From positions 620,001 through 684,000 of the forward strand of contig JAUTDP010000001.1 in assembly GCA_033439795.1 (NCBI GenBank): DNA of 64,000 bases. The letters are read 5' to 3'. Numbering within the stretch: the stretch's first letter is position 1; each line of letters begins with the position of its first letter. Positions 22,944-34,654 of this stretch are shown here, in pieces. Source of the stretch: Sordaria brevicollis (lineage: Eukaryota > Ascomycota > Sordariomycetes > Sordariales > Sordariaceae). The notes beneath the pieces are model-generated. The model worked only from the letters and a program-made list of their open reading frames with translations, made no database searches and was not told where the DNA came from. The position numbers and the translations under genes were made by a program.

Positions 22944-24948
22944 GTGGCTCCAATCTACAACCCAGTTGAAAGTTGCTGTGCTTTGTGGTATCGGGTAAGA
23001 GTAGTGTTGACTCTCACAAGAGGTGTGTTGGTGTTCCACGATAGAAGCAGGTGCAGGTGTATCGTGAAGACGTACAACCGATCAAAGTGGCCCCCGAATC
23101 ACCATATCCCTATATAACACTTCAAGGAAGAGCCCGTTGGGCTATAGAGCCTCATTCACCATACCGAAGGCGCATCTAACGGTAACCCTCACCCATCAGA
23201 TGTCGCAATGTGACCCAAGCAAGGCGTACCCAAAGGTTCGGATACAGTAAATGTCGACGTGTGGCTTCCGTTGCCAATCGTTATTCCGATGCGTGTGCTG
23301 TGGAGGCTGTCGTACACCACAATAATGCCAAGCCTTCTTGCCTACTTTCAATCTATATCTCGGGCATCCAATGTGTGTCTGCTTTGACCCTCCACAAGTT
23401 CAACAAGTGCAAGTGGTAGGAGTATTGGTGCCTCATGTCAGTAGGTGGACGATAAGGCCTGGATTTCTACCTCCAAGGAAAAAGACCGAAAGAACATCTG
23501 TACATGTGTATTTCCTACCTCGACTCCATGGAAGCCATCCCCCTTTTGTAGGCGAATGACTTGGGACAGCGACCCCAGGAGTAAGCCTGCCCAACATACC
23601 TCTAGGTACAGCACCACTGCAAGAGCATCAAAAGGCGAAATTTGAAACGTCGCCCATGATAGGCACTGATAAAATACACACACTAGAAGCTCGGAGAATG
23701 CGGCCCTGGGGAATGAAATAGTTCGAGATCCTCAAGAATTGAGGTGAAGCAATCACCTTGATGTCAAGATCATTTTGATGAACTTCAGTTGCGGACTTAT
23801 GGTAGCCTTTAGGGAGGTCCGAGCTCTGTGGCTTTCTCCAACTCCGGGTAAAGACACCGTGTGGGGGGTGTGGCTGCTCCTTCTCGTTGTAATTGGTCAA
23901 CCCGGAAACCCTTTCCATCACGACTGCTTGGCGCCTGATTACCTTGCAGGAAGTGCGCGACTTGCGCGACAACCGGCTGACCATCTCCCCATGAGTATAC
24001 CCTAACTACACAACCGGTGTAGAGGACACGATGAGTTCTCAAGTGACACTATTTTTCTCATTAGGCGGTCAGAATCCCGCCGCTGTAGACACAACTCGTA
24101 CCAATCTTGGGGTTACACGCGAGACATGTACCAGAGATCAAACGTGTCGACGTCTCGACGAACCTGGACCGCAGCTTCTTTGATGGAGAGTGCAAAAACC
24201 TACGGCATCTTGTTTACAAAGGCAACTTCCCGCCCAACGGTAGGTACGCGAAGGCGCTGTTCGCCTTACTCACGGCTCGGCAGGTGGCATTAAAAAAGGG
24301 ACGTGCTCCAGTTAACGCTAACAATTGTCTTACCACTCTAGTAATGGGCGCTGTTAGTGCTATTGATATGTGATTACATCAACAATATCGTGCATAATCC
24401 GATATGTAGCGGCAGTCGTCCCCTTTTGGCAAACTCGGCTTGTTGGACATCACGGGCGGCCACATTCTGCAAGCGATGACATGGATATTGAGGTTATGCT
24501 GCCGTGTGACACACCTACCCCAGGCATTCCAATCCCCCTTGGTGTTCCCTTGCAAGGTGGCAGGCGCGACCCATTCCGAAGCCATGGGGTGGCGGAGGGC
24601 ACCTGGGGTTTCGAGCCACACGAGTAGGGGGATATTTTTCTATTTTGCCTCTATTTCACAGCCCGAGTAACCAGTAAGTCTCACCTACTTTGAAGTGACG
24701 CCCTCTCCCGAGGGAAGATTCTTCAATTGGAATGTTGTTCACAGCTCCTTTCATCCGGTCAGCACGTCCCCCTCTTATGACATTTTTCTTTGTTCCCAAC
24801 TTAGTTCTTCAGTTCGAGGACGGGTTGCACAAAACCCCATCGGCGCATATTAATGCGCCAATGCTACAATCAGTTGAAGACATCCTCAGTTTCTCAGCAA
24901 TGTTTTCCGCTCTAACGCTCTCACCAACTATTCTCATCCTTCAGAATC
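22944..24948. other. Intergenic, no gene seen
   Basis: About 2 kb between the divergent STAND gene and the beta-lactamase-like gene. Short frames are present on both strands (for example plus 24107-24373) but none has a domain, good start or intron. It contains both promoters. Confidence 0.4.
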
Positions 24949-26772
24949 ATGTTTCGGCTCCAAGAAGAAGATATACGTGTCCGGCTGCAGAGTGTCATTC
25001 CGATTGTGGACGAGATTCTTAAGATTTCCGGAGCCCCCTCAGCGTCCGTGGGCATACTTCACGAGAACAACATTATTTTCACCAAAGGTCATGGAACCGT
25101 CGCCGCCAACGAGCCCAGCTACAAACAACGTCCACCCGGTCCTAACACAATCTACGGCATAGGGTCCATGACAAAGAGCTTTGTGGTTGCGAGTCTTGCA
25201 AAAATCCGTGGGGAGGGAAGAGAGGCCAAGTTCGAATGGAGTACACCAATGAAGGACCTTCTTGAGGACTTCGAGACCGATAATAAAATTGCACACCTCG
25301 CAACCCTATCCGATTTTCTTTCTCACCGAACTGGACTCAGCGGAGACATGTCCATCGCCTACCAAGGAGATCTCAAGTTTCTCCTTACGAAACCTGAACT
25401 TCTTCGAGCGGTTGCAACACTCGAAAAGGTTGGACAATTCAGAAGTGACTGGATCTACAACAACTGGGGCTACAGTCTCGCAGGCTTGGTTTTGGAACGG
25501 TTTTCAGGAATGTCATTTGAGGACTGTTTGCGCGAATACGTTGCCGATCCGTTATCACTACACAGCACCACAACAAGGCCAGACATTCACGGTGATTTCG
25601 CTTTTGCTCACGCTGCGTTGGACAACAATGATATCTACCCACTACCAGAGGAGAACCCATTCAAAGAGAGCATTTTCGAAACTGCTGGGGGCATCTACTC
25701 GAGCGTCAACGATCTCCTTGCATGGGCAAAAGCGATTCTTGCCGCTGAACACAAGTCATACGCCGGTCCTCTGAAGGAAGTCCCAACAATCTTGAGCAAC
25801 CAAGTGCCTTTGGACAATCCGTCCAGAGATCATCGTTTTTATGGCTTTGGGTGGGTTCGCACAGCACTCCCAGATGTCGTTGGTCTCCAAGGAGACAATG
25901 CGGAGCTGTTCAAGAGGGATCAGCTTCCAATTCTCGGGTCACGGTCACAGCCCATGATGACTTATTACCACCAAGGCGCCGGGCTTGGGTATTATTCCGC
26001 CATCTTCATGTTTCCCGACACGAATTCTTCAGTCGTGGTCCTGACCAACTCAATGCCACTCAACGACGTGGCGGACTGGATTGCCCAAGTCTACATCACC
26101 GCCCTCTTCGGATTTGAAGATGGTGGAACAACGTACCACGAAGCCGCAAAGAGGTACCTTGGGCTAGCAAAGCGAAGCCGGGATCGGAAACTCGGTCTTG
26201 TGAAAACAATGATGACAGCTCTTGATAACGAGCGGAGCATGACCTGCTCCTATCCTCATCTCGACTCATACATCGGGCAATACCACAATTCGAATACTGG
26301 ATGGCCGGGAAATTTCTTCATTGACATTTGTTACCCGGAGGAGGAGAAGAAAAGGGGTTGTCTGGAGCTCAGATTCCAAGGCCGAAAATCACAAGCCTAC
26401 GAGCTTCGACATATGAAGGATGACACGTTTGAATGGGCGCTAGATTACAACCAGCAAGCGAAGCGAGCACGCTTTACCATATGGGACCCGGAATACTTCA
26501 AAATTTACTTCAACTTGGATCGAACACGGCCTGGCGGAACTGTTTCACTCAACTGGGCACGGGATTCCGGACTTCCAGGGCGTGGAATGGTCTTGACTCG
26601 GCGCGAGAACCAAGGAGGACGCGCAAAGCTCTCGAAGCGACATGGGGCAATACCGTTCCAAACGTCATTCAGAAAGTTTTTCCCCGGGGCCTGGTGCTTC
26701 GGTTCTCGAAATTCGCGAAAAGCCCAATACTATCCATCCAAAAAGGCACATCTTTCACAGCCAGGACGGTGA
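24949..26772 (+). CDS. Beta-lactamase/transpeptidase-fold serine hydrolase, 607 aa
   Basis: A single-exon gene. The N-terminal 370 residues form a class C beta-lactamase/PBP-like domain: SMTK at residues 73-76 (nucleophile Ser73, Lys76), Tyr170 and Asn172 in YNN (the YxN motif), and HQG at 341-343 in the HxG/KTG position. HRTGLSG (about 126-132) and ETAGGIYSS (about 244-252) are also typical. The C-terminal 200 residues (from SYIGQYHNSNTGWPGN) look like the lipocalin-like beta domain often attached to fungal members. No signal peptide is visible, so it is probably cytosolic. In fungi this fold includes esterases, amidases and polyketide-tailoring hydrolases; the substrate is unknown. The last 50 basic residues look less conserved, so an unseen 3' intron or read-through is possible. 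Confidence 0.88.
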   Translation: MFRLQEEDIRVRLQSVIPIVDEILKISGAPSASVGILHENNIIFTKGHGTVAANEPSYKQRPPGPNTIYGIGSMTKSFVVASLAKIRGEGREAKFEWSTPMKDLLEDFETDNKIAHLATLSDFLSHRTGLSGDMSIAYQGDLKFLLTKPELLRAVATLEKVGQFRSDWIYNNWGYSLAGLVLERFSGMSFEDCLREYVADPLSLHSTTTRPDIHGDFAFAHAALDNNDIYPLPEENPFKESIFETAGGIYSSVNDLLAWAKAILAAEHKSYAGPLKEVPTILSNQVPLDNPSRDHRFYGFGWVRTALPDVVGLQGDNAELFKRDQLPILGSRSQPMMTYYHQGAGLGYYSAIFMFPDTNSSVVVLTNSMPLNDVADWIAQVYITALFGFEDGGTTYHEAAKRYLGLAKRSRDRKLGLVKTMMTALDNERSMTCSYPHLDSYIGQYHNSNTGWPGNFFIDICYPEEEKKRGCLELRFQGRKSQAYELRHMKDDTFEWALDYNQQAKRARFTIWDPEYFKIYFNLDRTRPGGTVSLNWARDSGLPGRGMVLTRRENQGGRAKLSKRHGAIPFQTSFRKFFPGAWCFGSRNSRKAQYYPSKKAHLSQPGR

Positions 26773-27609
26773 TATGGCAGTCGGAACATAAAGGGTGCCA
26801 AACATCCATTTCATGATGGGCTGGATTCTCATCGGATTACACCTGCACAATAACCCACGATGTGTTAAGCCCTTTTTAACAGGCTTTCAGGTGTGACATG
26901 GTGTCAGGTGTCTTACTTGTCTTCGTTATGACTGGCAGGTGCGCCTCCTTTGCATTTGGATTTCGATGTAAGGGTGTGTACACGCGGGGGGGTTGCATGT
27001 TTTCGTCAAGTGGCGTTTCATGCATGTTCTTCCGACCATCTCTTCCAATAATACTTCCTGACTTGCAAAGCCGCAGCCTCTCAATTTCACCGCCACCACA
27101 CCATGCACGCTTTGCCAATTCCAGAGAAACCGTTTACACACACTGAGCCGCATTCACTTCCTCTTCATTATGTATTGTTGCCCGTGCCGCGGTTAAGGCA
27201 GCCATGCAGTGAACAATGTATTCCCCGATATTCCATAAGGCTGTGATTCATTGCACTTCTACTCTCCGATAGATACGTAGATAGCCGGGCTCTTCAGCTG
27301 ACATCGGAATGGAGTTTCACCAGACAAATGATTTTTCTCTGATACTACTCTTGTGTTCTATTGGAAATAAAAGGGTCTCATATGCCCACTTCCTTGCATC
27401 TTCATATGATCTGAGAACATACCGTCCTCTCATAACACTCAGAACTTGGCCCATCTCTCAGTAAGTATCCGATCACTACTGCCAGACCTTGCAGATGCCA
27501 GTCGCGGCGCATGAAGGTCCTTTCTAGCTGCAGCCACCGTGTTGACACGAAATCAGGGCTTCACGGCTTCACATTACACGCCAATCGTTTACTATCAGTC
27601 ACATCCGAT
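26773..27609. other. Intergenic, no gene seen
   Basis: Flank between the beta-lactamase-like gene and the small gene at 27610. No supported coding sequence. Confidence 0.4.
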
Positions 27610-27861
27610 ATGTCTGGTATGTCGTCGGGAGCGGGCACAAAAAGCAACGATCACTTTGCCGAGTCAACCGGTGGCAGATCCCAGCCCTGGAAGAGTTACC
27701 AGAAGGATCCCAAATCATCCAACAACAAGAACCGCAAGCCAGATTATCTGGTTGTTCAATCGGGATCCAATAGTGGCTCTGGTTCCCAGGACGACGTGTG
27801 CAAAGAGTGCGGGAAACGGTCTGGTCAGTGCGAGTGCGGTGTTGGATTTATTGCGGCCTGA
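27610..27861 (+). CDS. Hypothetical small Cys-containing protein, 83 aa
   Basis: A short single-exon frame starting MSGMSSGAGTKSNDHF and ending in GVGFIAA. The first two thirds are polar and probably disordered (Ser, Gly, Asn, Lys). The C-terminal CKECGKRSGQCECG has four Cys in CxxC...CxC spacing that could bind zinc. The frame is open upstream to ATG 27511 (116 aa), but that part looks like leader. An overlapping frame 27539-27895 lacks such features. I know of no family; this could be a lineage-specific small protein or a chance frame. Confidence 0.35.
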   Translation: MSGMSSGAGTKSNDHFAESTGGRSQPWKSYQKDPKSSNNKNRKPDYLVVQSGSNSGSGSQDDVCKECGKRSGQCECGVGFIAA

Positions 27862-28447
27862 CACCATTGTCGACACTGGGACTCCGGTACTCTAAACTGC
27901 CGGGCAACGGTCCCGTAAATGCAGGAAGACCAAACTGGCTCCCAGCATGCCCGCGTGGAGCTAGGATCAACGGACGAGTGAGGCCGGCAGGAGATATAAG
28001 ACGGGGCGGAGGCGCATAGCATGCACATGGCGTTTTGGGGTTGCATGGAGCGAGGGATCATTCGTGGAGTTTGTCTGGGCAGCGCAGGGATTGACAATTG
28101 AGCGTCCCTGGATTTTAAGCCCAAAGACCACCATGCTCATTTCCTCAACATTGGACCGCCTATTACCAAACGGTTAGGGTAGCACAAGCCGGAAGGGGAC
28201 GACACCACAGAATTTCAGTGTAGGACCGGGCTAGACTGCGCCGGGATTGGGCTACAAGGACGGGAGTCAGAGACGGAGATGAACAAACATACATACCTCT
28301 ACTCTTTACAATCTACAAGATCGCCATAATTTCTCAACACATGTTTGAAAGTTAGGCACTAGTAAACCCGGGCCCAACCTAGATGCCCTTACTCTGTTTA
28401 GTTCCTTGCTGCCGGTGAAGTCAGTCTAGGCAATAGCGAATACACCG
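27862..28447. other. Intergenic, no gene seen
   Basis: Promoter side of the CmcJ-like gene; no coding sequence is supported. Confidence 0.4.
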
Positions 28448-29832
28448 ATGCCAGAGCCTTATCTCACACTTGAACTACCACCTGCACCAAAGAAATACCA
28501 CCAGTGTACACTAACGAGGATGGAAACAGCCGGCGGAGATGAGCCACAACAGAAGCGCGGCACGGCAGACCAGGCAGACCAGGCAGATCAAAAGGCACGG
28601 CTCAACTACATCCAATGGGAGAACAAGTTCCTTACGGAAAAGCCCTACGAGTTCATTTCACAAGCCCCCGAGGGCTGTCCGAGAAAGAACTTTACTCTCG
28701 CCCCTTCACCAGAGCAGACAATTCACGATATGAGGGGCAGTGAAGGCCTGTTCAACCTGGACGACCATGCATTCCAGGTTGTAAAGCAGCAGCTTGGAGT
28801 CATACCGACTGACCAGGAAGGGATTGAGCATGAGTATCTCTCCAAGATCGTTGATTTACTTGAGAGCATCGATCCAGGCGCGGAGGTGGTGATATTTGAC
28901 TGGCGAGTGGGTGAACACCATCTAATCCCCCTAGTAGATAAGTCTTACCCTGAACCGACCGTTAACCAACACTTTTCCGAACACTGAAGCTCCGAACAAG
29001 TGACGAAAGCCGTACCACTGCCAAATCAGGAAGTGTCATTGACCTCGAGGATCCAATGCTCATCCTGAAGCCCGTGCACGCCGTTCACATTGGTTAGCAA
29101 TCTCTCATCACCCAACCAACGCAGTCTACCACTGACGTTATCACCACTGACTCACCTTAATCTCCCCGTTCATCTCGGCAAGACCAAAGCCCCTTAGCAG
29201 CCACCAAGCGCGTAAAACACCACATGGGATCTCGGGCCGAAGAGCTTCTCCAGCGACGCTTCCGAATCATCAAGTATGTGCCTATCCGCCTAAACCTCTA
29301 GCCCCTTAAGCTTGAATATGTATTTAACCTCCTAGCACAAAGCGTCTGGCGCCCCCTTCGACACCCTGTAACCAACTACCCCCTCGCCGTTTGCGACGGC
29401 AGCACAGTCCAGCAAGAGAAGATGGTAGCTGTTGACCATGTGAGAAAGTACTATGAAGGCGAAGGACTGTATCCCTTGTACGATGAAAGAATGAGGTGGT
29501 ATTATCTTAACCGTCAAACGAAAGATGAGGTGTTGCTGTTCAAGACATTCGATTCATCAACGACTGTGAAAGCGAGGTGTAAGTTCCGCGTCCATCCCCT
29601 GCCCTCTTCCTGTATGTGGCCCTAGGGTACCTAGAAACACAAGATATCGATGTTCCAGGGCAGAGAATATGCTAACAAGCGGGACAACTTTGCCCCTGAA
29701 CAATGTAAAGGCTGCCCGCATACGTCGTTTAAGCAGTCAGGCGATGAGCGTGAGGGTGCGGAATGTAGCAACAGGGTAGCCAGGGAGAGCATAGAGGTCC
29801 GGGCTTTGGTGTTTTCGAAGGATAGCACTTAA
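28448..29832 (+). CDS. CmcJ/AsaB-like oxidoreductase (GA4 desaturase-type family), 345 aa
   Basis: Five exons: 28448-28933, 28990-29092, 29183-29273, 29343-29578 and 29711-29832; all phases agree, total 345 aa. Family marks in order are YIQWENKFLTEKPYE, IHDMRG, VVIFDWRV, VHIDQSP (formed exactly across the exon 2/3 splice), RRFRIINVWRPLRHPV, PLAVCD, a DHVRKYYEGEGLYPLYD block, MRWYYLNRQTKDEVLLFKTFDS, CCPHTSF and RESIEVRALVF. The HID and PHTSF histidines could bind a metal, as in Fe(II)/2-oxoglutarate-type enzymes; that mechanism is inference. Members often act in secondary metabolism. Intron 1 (28934-28989, 56 bp) has a weak donor, GTAGAT. If it is not used, exon 1 reads into a TGA at 28985 and the gene would be frameshifted. 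The intron is preferred because it restores frame exactly and shortens the FDWR-to-HID spacing. Confidence 0.72.
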
Positions 29833-30941
29833 AGACGTTGGCAGTATGACATTATCTCATACTCCGTCGACAACGGCCGGGTTTATTATAGTTCGGCAAT
29901 GCTATTCGTGGAGGAGATTGAGAGCGTTAGACTCTTTGCTTTGAGCTATTGGTGGTAAAACGCCCTTGCTAAGCTGCATGCAAACATTCCCTTGTAGCAG
30001 TTTTCAGGACTGACAGGCCGATCAGAGAATTGCCGACTTGAAGACTTCCATTGAAACTTTCGAAGCAAGGCGGGATCGTTGACGTTGTCGAACACCAGTA
30101 GCCAGTTCTGGTTCTGATAAAGCCACTTCATAGCCTTTTCGATAAGCTTGGCCTGGGTATAGGGCGCCTCGACGGACGCGGCTACAAGCTTCGCTATACT
30201 GCCAAATGCCTGCGCAAGGATTACTTCATCTTCGGACGGTATCCAAAGACATATGGACAGTATCCCTTTCCTTCAGACCAGTAAGTAAACTCCAAAGTAG
30301 TTTGGGTCTTTCCCATGCCTGCCATCCCATGTAGGGTGTAAGACCGCTGGAGGTTTGTTTGCGGTGCGAGGAAGGACCAAAGCTGATCGATCACCTGGTC
30401 TCTTCCACAGAACTTTCCATTCCCTGGCAAAGGGACTGAAAAGACTCTGGCTGGTTGAGAACCAGGTTCAACCATAGAACCTTGGCCCTGCGCGGCAATT
30501 TGAGCTACTACAGTTGCAGTTGCTACTGTAGTAGTAGCGTGAGCAAGTGCTACCTCGTTTCGGAAGAGTTCTGTAGCCGAACAAATTTCCTTGATAGTTG
30601 CCTTCAGGCTTGCTTCGAGAACCGAGAAGCCTGTGATGCCGAGGAAAAGTATTTCTAGAAGTGGTAAAAGTTAGAAAAGGCTTTTGATCTTGCAGTCTGG
30701 TTACTCTGGTATGAGCCTTTTTTTTCTCTAGAAGGGGATCTTACTGGTTGGCCCTTTGGCAATAACTTTGCATGTTTCCAAAGAGAAGTCAAGATACGCC
30801 GCGTAGATGTTTTCAAGCCCTCTTGAAGAGCTCTTGTCGAAAAGAGCTGGGTGAAGCTCTCCAGATTGGGCATTGTGGTAGTCATGTGAAAGTACATGTC
30901 CACAACCTTCTCCAGGAAATGAGAATATCGGCTAAAGGACT

Positions 30942-30949
30942 AAAAACAA
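30942..30949. repeat. 8-bp target-site duplication, left copy
   Basis: AAAAACAA immediately outside the left inverted repeat, identical to 34647-34654. On the minus strand it forms TTGTTTTT, directly followed by the AG acceptor of STAND-relic intron 2. Confidence 0.85.
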
Positions 30950-31012
30950 GAGCTTAACTTACCGCACCCTCCCCAATGTCTACGCGCACCCGATTTTAAC
31001 TTCACGCACCCG
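30950..31012 (+). repeat. Left terminal inverted repeat
   Basis: 63 bp, 55 identical to the complement of 34584-34646; ends at CGCACCCG. Confidence 0.88.
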
Positions 31013-34000
31013 TAAGAAACTACAGCCGTTTTTACACACAAGTTTCCGTCTTCCAAGCGTAACGCTAATAATTACCTAGACCTCCAAAAGCCTTCTAAAG
31101 TCCGGAAGAAAAGGATAGAAGGTATAAAATGAGGATTTTTTCTAAAGGAGGTAAAATAATATTACCCCTAAGGTAGCGGTGGCTTTAGAAAGTTTGTTGT
31201 GTTGCGTTTTAAGTTGCGCCCTTATATAAGGATGAAAGTTTGGACAGCGCTGTAAACAAATCAAATTAAATCAAATAGGCCTCTTCAACTTAATTGAGTA
31301 GGTCCAGAAAAATCCAATATTTACTTACTTAGCAATTTAGCAAATTTAGTCAAGTAGAGAGTAATAGTTTTTTATAATTTTTAGAATATTAAATACCTTT
31401 TCTTTTATTCTTTTTATCTATAGTACTTCCCAAAGCCCTCCTTTACCCTCCCTATACCTCCATCCCCAACCTCATCGTCGTCGTCGTCGTTAAATATTAT
31501 CTATATCCTCCCTATCGAATTCGGCCGTCATCCAATACTTTACGAACTCGATTATATAGATAGAATTAGCTACCAAACTCTATCTTTAGCTAATAATAAT
31601 TAATTTAACACTACTAAATAAACGCTTATAATTATCCGCTATCGAAGGTATAAATAAATAGTTAAATACTATATAACGAAAGCGAAAGTAATTACTTTCA
31701 TTAACCTTCGACTATACTAACGGATTATTTATAATATAAATATCTCTAATAAAATAATACTATAATTTATCCTCCTTCTTTAGGTATAATAGGAGGGTAT
31801 TATAGAAATTAGGGTCGATTAACTAATCTTCGTTAATTTAACGAATTTATTAGTTACTAATATTAATTAGCGGGTCGTTATTAAATAATTAATTAATATA
31901 TTTAAAATCGTATATAAATTTGAAATCGTTTATAATTTTTTCGTACTCTTAATTATTAAAATATTTAATTACCTATTTAATATAATAATTAGGGTAAAGG
32001 ATAATAGTAATTTAATACGCGGGGTTTTCTTCTATTAAATTATAATACGATTCGAATTTCGTAATAACCTAATCTAATATTATATTAACGTATTTTATAC
32101 TTTTATTAATTAAATTATTTTCGTAATTAACGGGAGGAAGTAAACGGTTAATTTAAGTCGAATTAATTATTAATAATAATAAAAATTAGGCGGTAATAAT
32201 TTGAATATAACGGCGGGGTTAAATATTAATTATAATATTGGATTTTAATATTTTTAATCCCTCGAATGTATTGAACGCGAATTTACTATTAAAATATACG
32301 CGCTTCTCTTTAAATACGTCGATAAAGCGGTAAAAATTAAAGATAACAATTATAAATAATAGCCCGCGGGTTTTAAACTTTTTAGTAAAATCTTTAAAAT
32401 ATTATATTATATTTATAATAGAAATAAGAATCTCCTAATTATTATTATTTAATTAATTTTCTTTAAGAAGCCTTTTTAAAAATTTTAGGTAGTTAATAGC
32501 TTTATTAACGTACCTAATAATCGATATATTTACGAAATTTCTAAGCGTAGCGTATTATATAGTAATTAGAATTCTAATACGTTTAATTATTAAGGATAAC
32601 GTTAATATTAGGAGAGTAGTCCTTATTTATATATTAATTGAGGAGGGCGGGGAGGTCGTCGTTAATATTAGCGTAATTAGCGAATTTAATAATTTTTTAG
32701 AATTTCTTATAGCGTTAAAAATTACGGCGGTTTAATTGAACGATGTTATAAAATTTATTAATAAAACCTTATTTATACTACTCCTAAATTATTGTATTTT
32801 TTTAAATAATAAAAAAGTAAGTAATAGGATTAAATATTATAGTAATATCCCCTCCATTCCCCTCTTCGTTAGTAGGGGTGGTATTAATAATTATAATAGC
32901 TTTTTTATTAGGTTTAATCGTAGCCTTCGTATTAAAATTGAAAATATAACTAAAATAGCGTAAACGACGGTAAAGAAATTCAATTTCGATTTTTAATTAT
33001 ATTATAATAAGGAATAATCCTTTTAATATATAAGTAATATATCGATTATTAAAATTAATATTATTATATTAAAAGTAACCGATATATTCGCCTTTAAATT
33101 CGTATATATTAAATACGCGTAAGATAATAGCCGCGACATTCCCCGCTATAATTATTAAAAATTTGAAAAAGATTAATAAAATCGTTTTTGAAAGTTCTAA
33201 TTATATTTATATAATGAAAAAAATAGATAAAATAAATAAATTATTAGGAGAGGTCTAAAAATCGAAGGAAATGTACTTTTTATAATAAAATTCGGTAAGG
33301 CGAACCTTAGGGCGTTCGAAATAATACGTATACTTATTTTTAATTTAAATACGTAGTATATAATATAATTAGGGGAATAATTTATTAATTATATTACGGT
33401 CTATTAATAATAAAAGACTTCGAAATATTTTATTTTCAATAAAAAAATATAGGAACCGAATATTAATAATTATTTCTATTATCAATTCTTAAAAAATTTT
33501 ACCAATAAATTTAATAATAGTAGTAAATAGTATTTAGAATTATTTAATAATTAATTTTACCTTTTTAAATTCGGGTTCCTCCGCGCTATTATTATAGAGA
33601 GGCTCTTTAATTTTATAAATACAATAAAAATAAATTAACGAAAATAAAATAACGAATAAAGAGTAAATTCTATAATATAAATTATAATATTAGAAATTAC
33701 CCAATTCGTATTTACCCGAAACGTAAATTAAATAAATACCGTATTCGCCGATTTATAAAATTCTCTTAAATTTTTTGATTAATTAATTTTCGAGGATATA
33801 TTAATTTTTCTCTTAAATAATCCGCGGCATATAAAAGATATTTTTAAATAAATTATTAGGATAAACTTCCTTTAGAATTTGGATTTATTGCGTAAGAGGG
33901 ATATAACGTTTCCTATTGAATATTTCTATAGTTCGAATATAAGTTATTATATTATTAAAGGAAATAAATAGCGTAATAGCGGCGGTAGAGGAGGTTTTAA

Positions 34001-34583
34001 AATCGATAACGACGGGTATTTTAATAACGGTAGCGAATTATATTAATAACGTTAAATAATAATTAATATTAATTTATAATAAAGAGGGGAGAAATTAATA
34101 AATATTGTAGGTTTTTATTAAATTAAAGAAGTTCGATTCTAAGGTTTAGCGATATAACGTTAAAGAAACGTAGTAATTGAAAATAATATTCGATAAAAAT
34201 TTAATAATTGAAAAATTTAATATTCGGAAAAAATCCAATATTTTAGAAAAAATATCAAAATTTGTACATTGTAACTAGGAATTACATTAATAAATAGTAA
34301 ATTGGAGGGATTTTGGGGGACTTCGAAGGTTGATGGTAATTATCTTTAATAGTTAAAATTTATTAGTTTTCCCTACTATAACCCTAACCCTACGATATAG
34401 TAAATAGGGTAAGTAAATTAAATTGGGGTTTTAAATTTGATTAATAATAGGGAGATCCCTTACTTGATTATTTATTTGCCCAATTTACTTAATTTGGACC
34501 CACCCTACTTGACTTGTCTACAGCGCTGAGTTTGGAACGTTTTATTATCGAAATTTACTACTTGTGACGGTGGATCTTTTTTT

Positions 34584-34646
34584 CGGGTGCGTCAAGTCAA
34601 AATCGGGTGCACGTAGATATTAGGGGGGGTGCGGTGAGTCAAGCTC
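34584..34646 (-). repeat. Right terminal inverted repeat
   Basis: 63 bp, inverted partner of 30950-31012; seven of eight differences are transitions. Confidence 0.88.
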
Positions 34647-34654
34647 AAAAACAA
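34647..34654. repeat. 8-bp target-site duplication, right copy
   Basis: AAAAACAA, identical to 30942-30949. Confidence 0.85.

Larger units (their letters stand above)
30950..34646. mobile_element. DNA transposon with 63-bp inverted repeats, heavily RIP-mutated, 3697 bp
   Basis: Terminal inverted repeats at 30950-31012 and 34584-34646 begin GAGCTTRACT and end CGCACCCG. They differ at 8 of 63 positions, seven of these transitions, as expected from RIP. The flanks carry the identical 8-bp duplication AAAAACAA, a size typical of hAT-like elements, but no transposase domain can be read. The interior (about 31280-34500) is very AT-rich, almost free of CA and TG dinucleotides, and has CpG left. Subterminal CAGCGCTG palindromes occur near 31244 and 34520. 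A telomere-like TAACCCTAACCCTA lies at 34379-34392. The open frame at 32736-32963 is a chance frame in mutated sequence. Confidence 0.85.

Noticed and set aside
22944..23039. Upstream extension of the STAND exon 1 frame
   Set aside because: It opens only with GTG; the first ATG in frame is at 22943, so the shorter start was used.
23210..24670. Several short frames between the STAND and beta-lactamase-like genes
   Set aside because: None has a domain, a good start or intron signals; overlapping frames on both strands suggest chance.
32736..32963. 75-codon frame inside the inverted-repeat transposon
   Set aside because: It is Asn/Ile/Lys-rich sequence typical of RIP-mutated DNA with no relation to a transposase that I can see.
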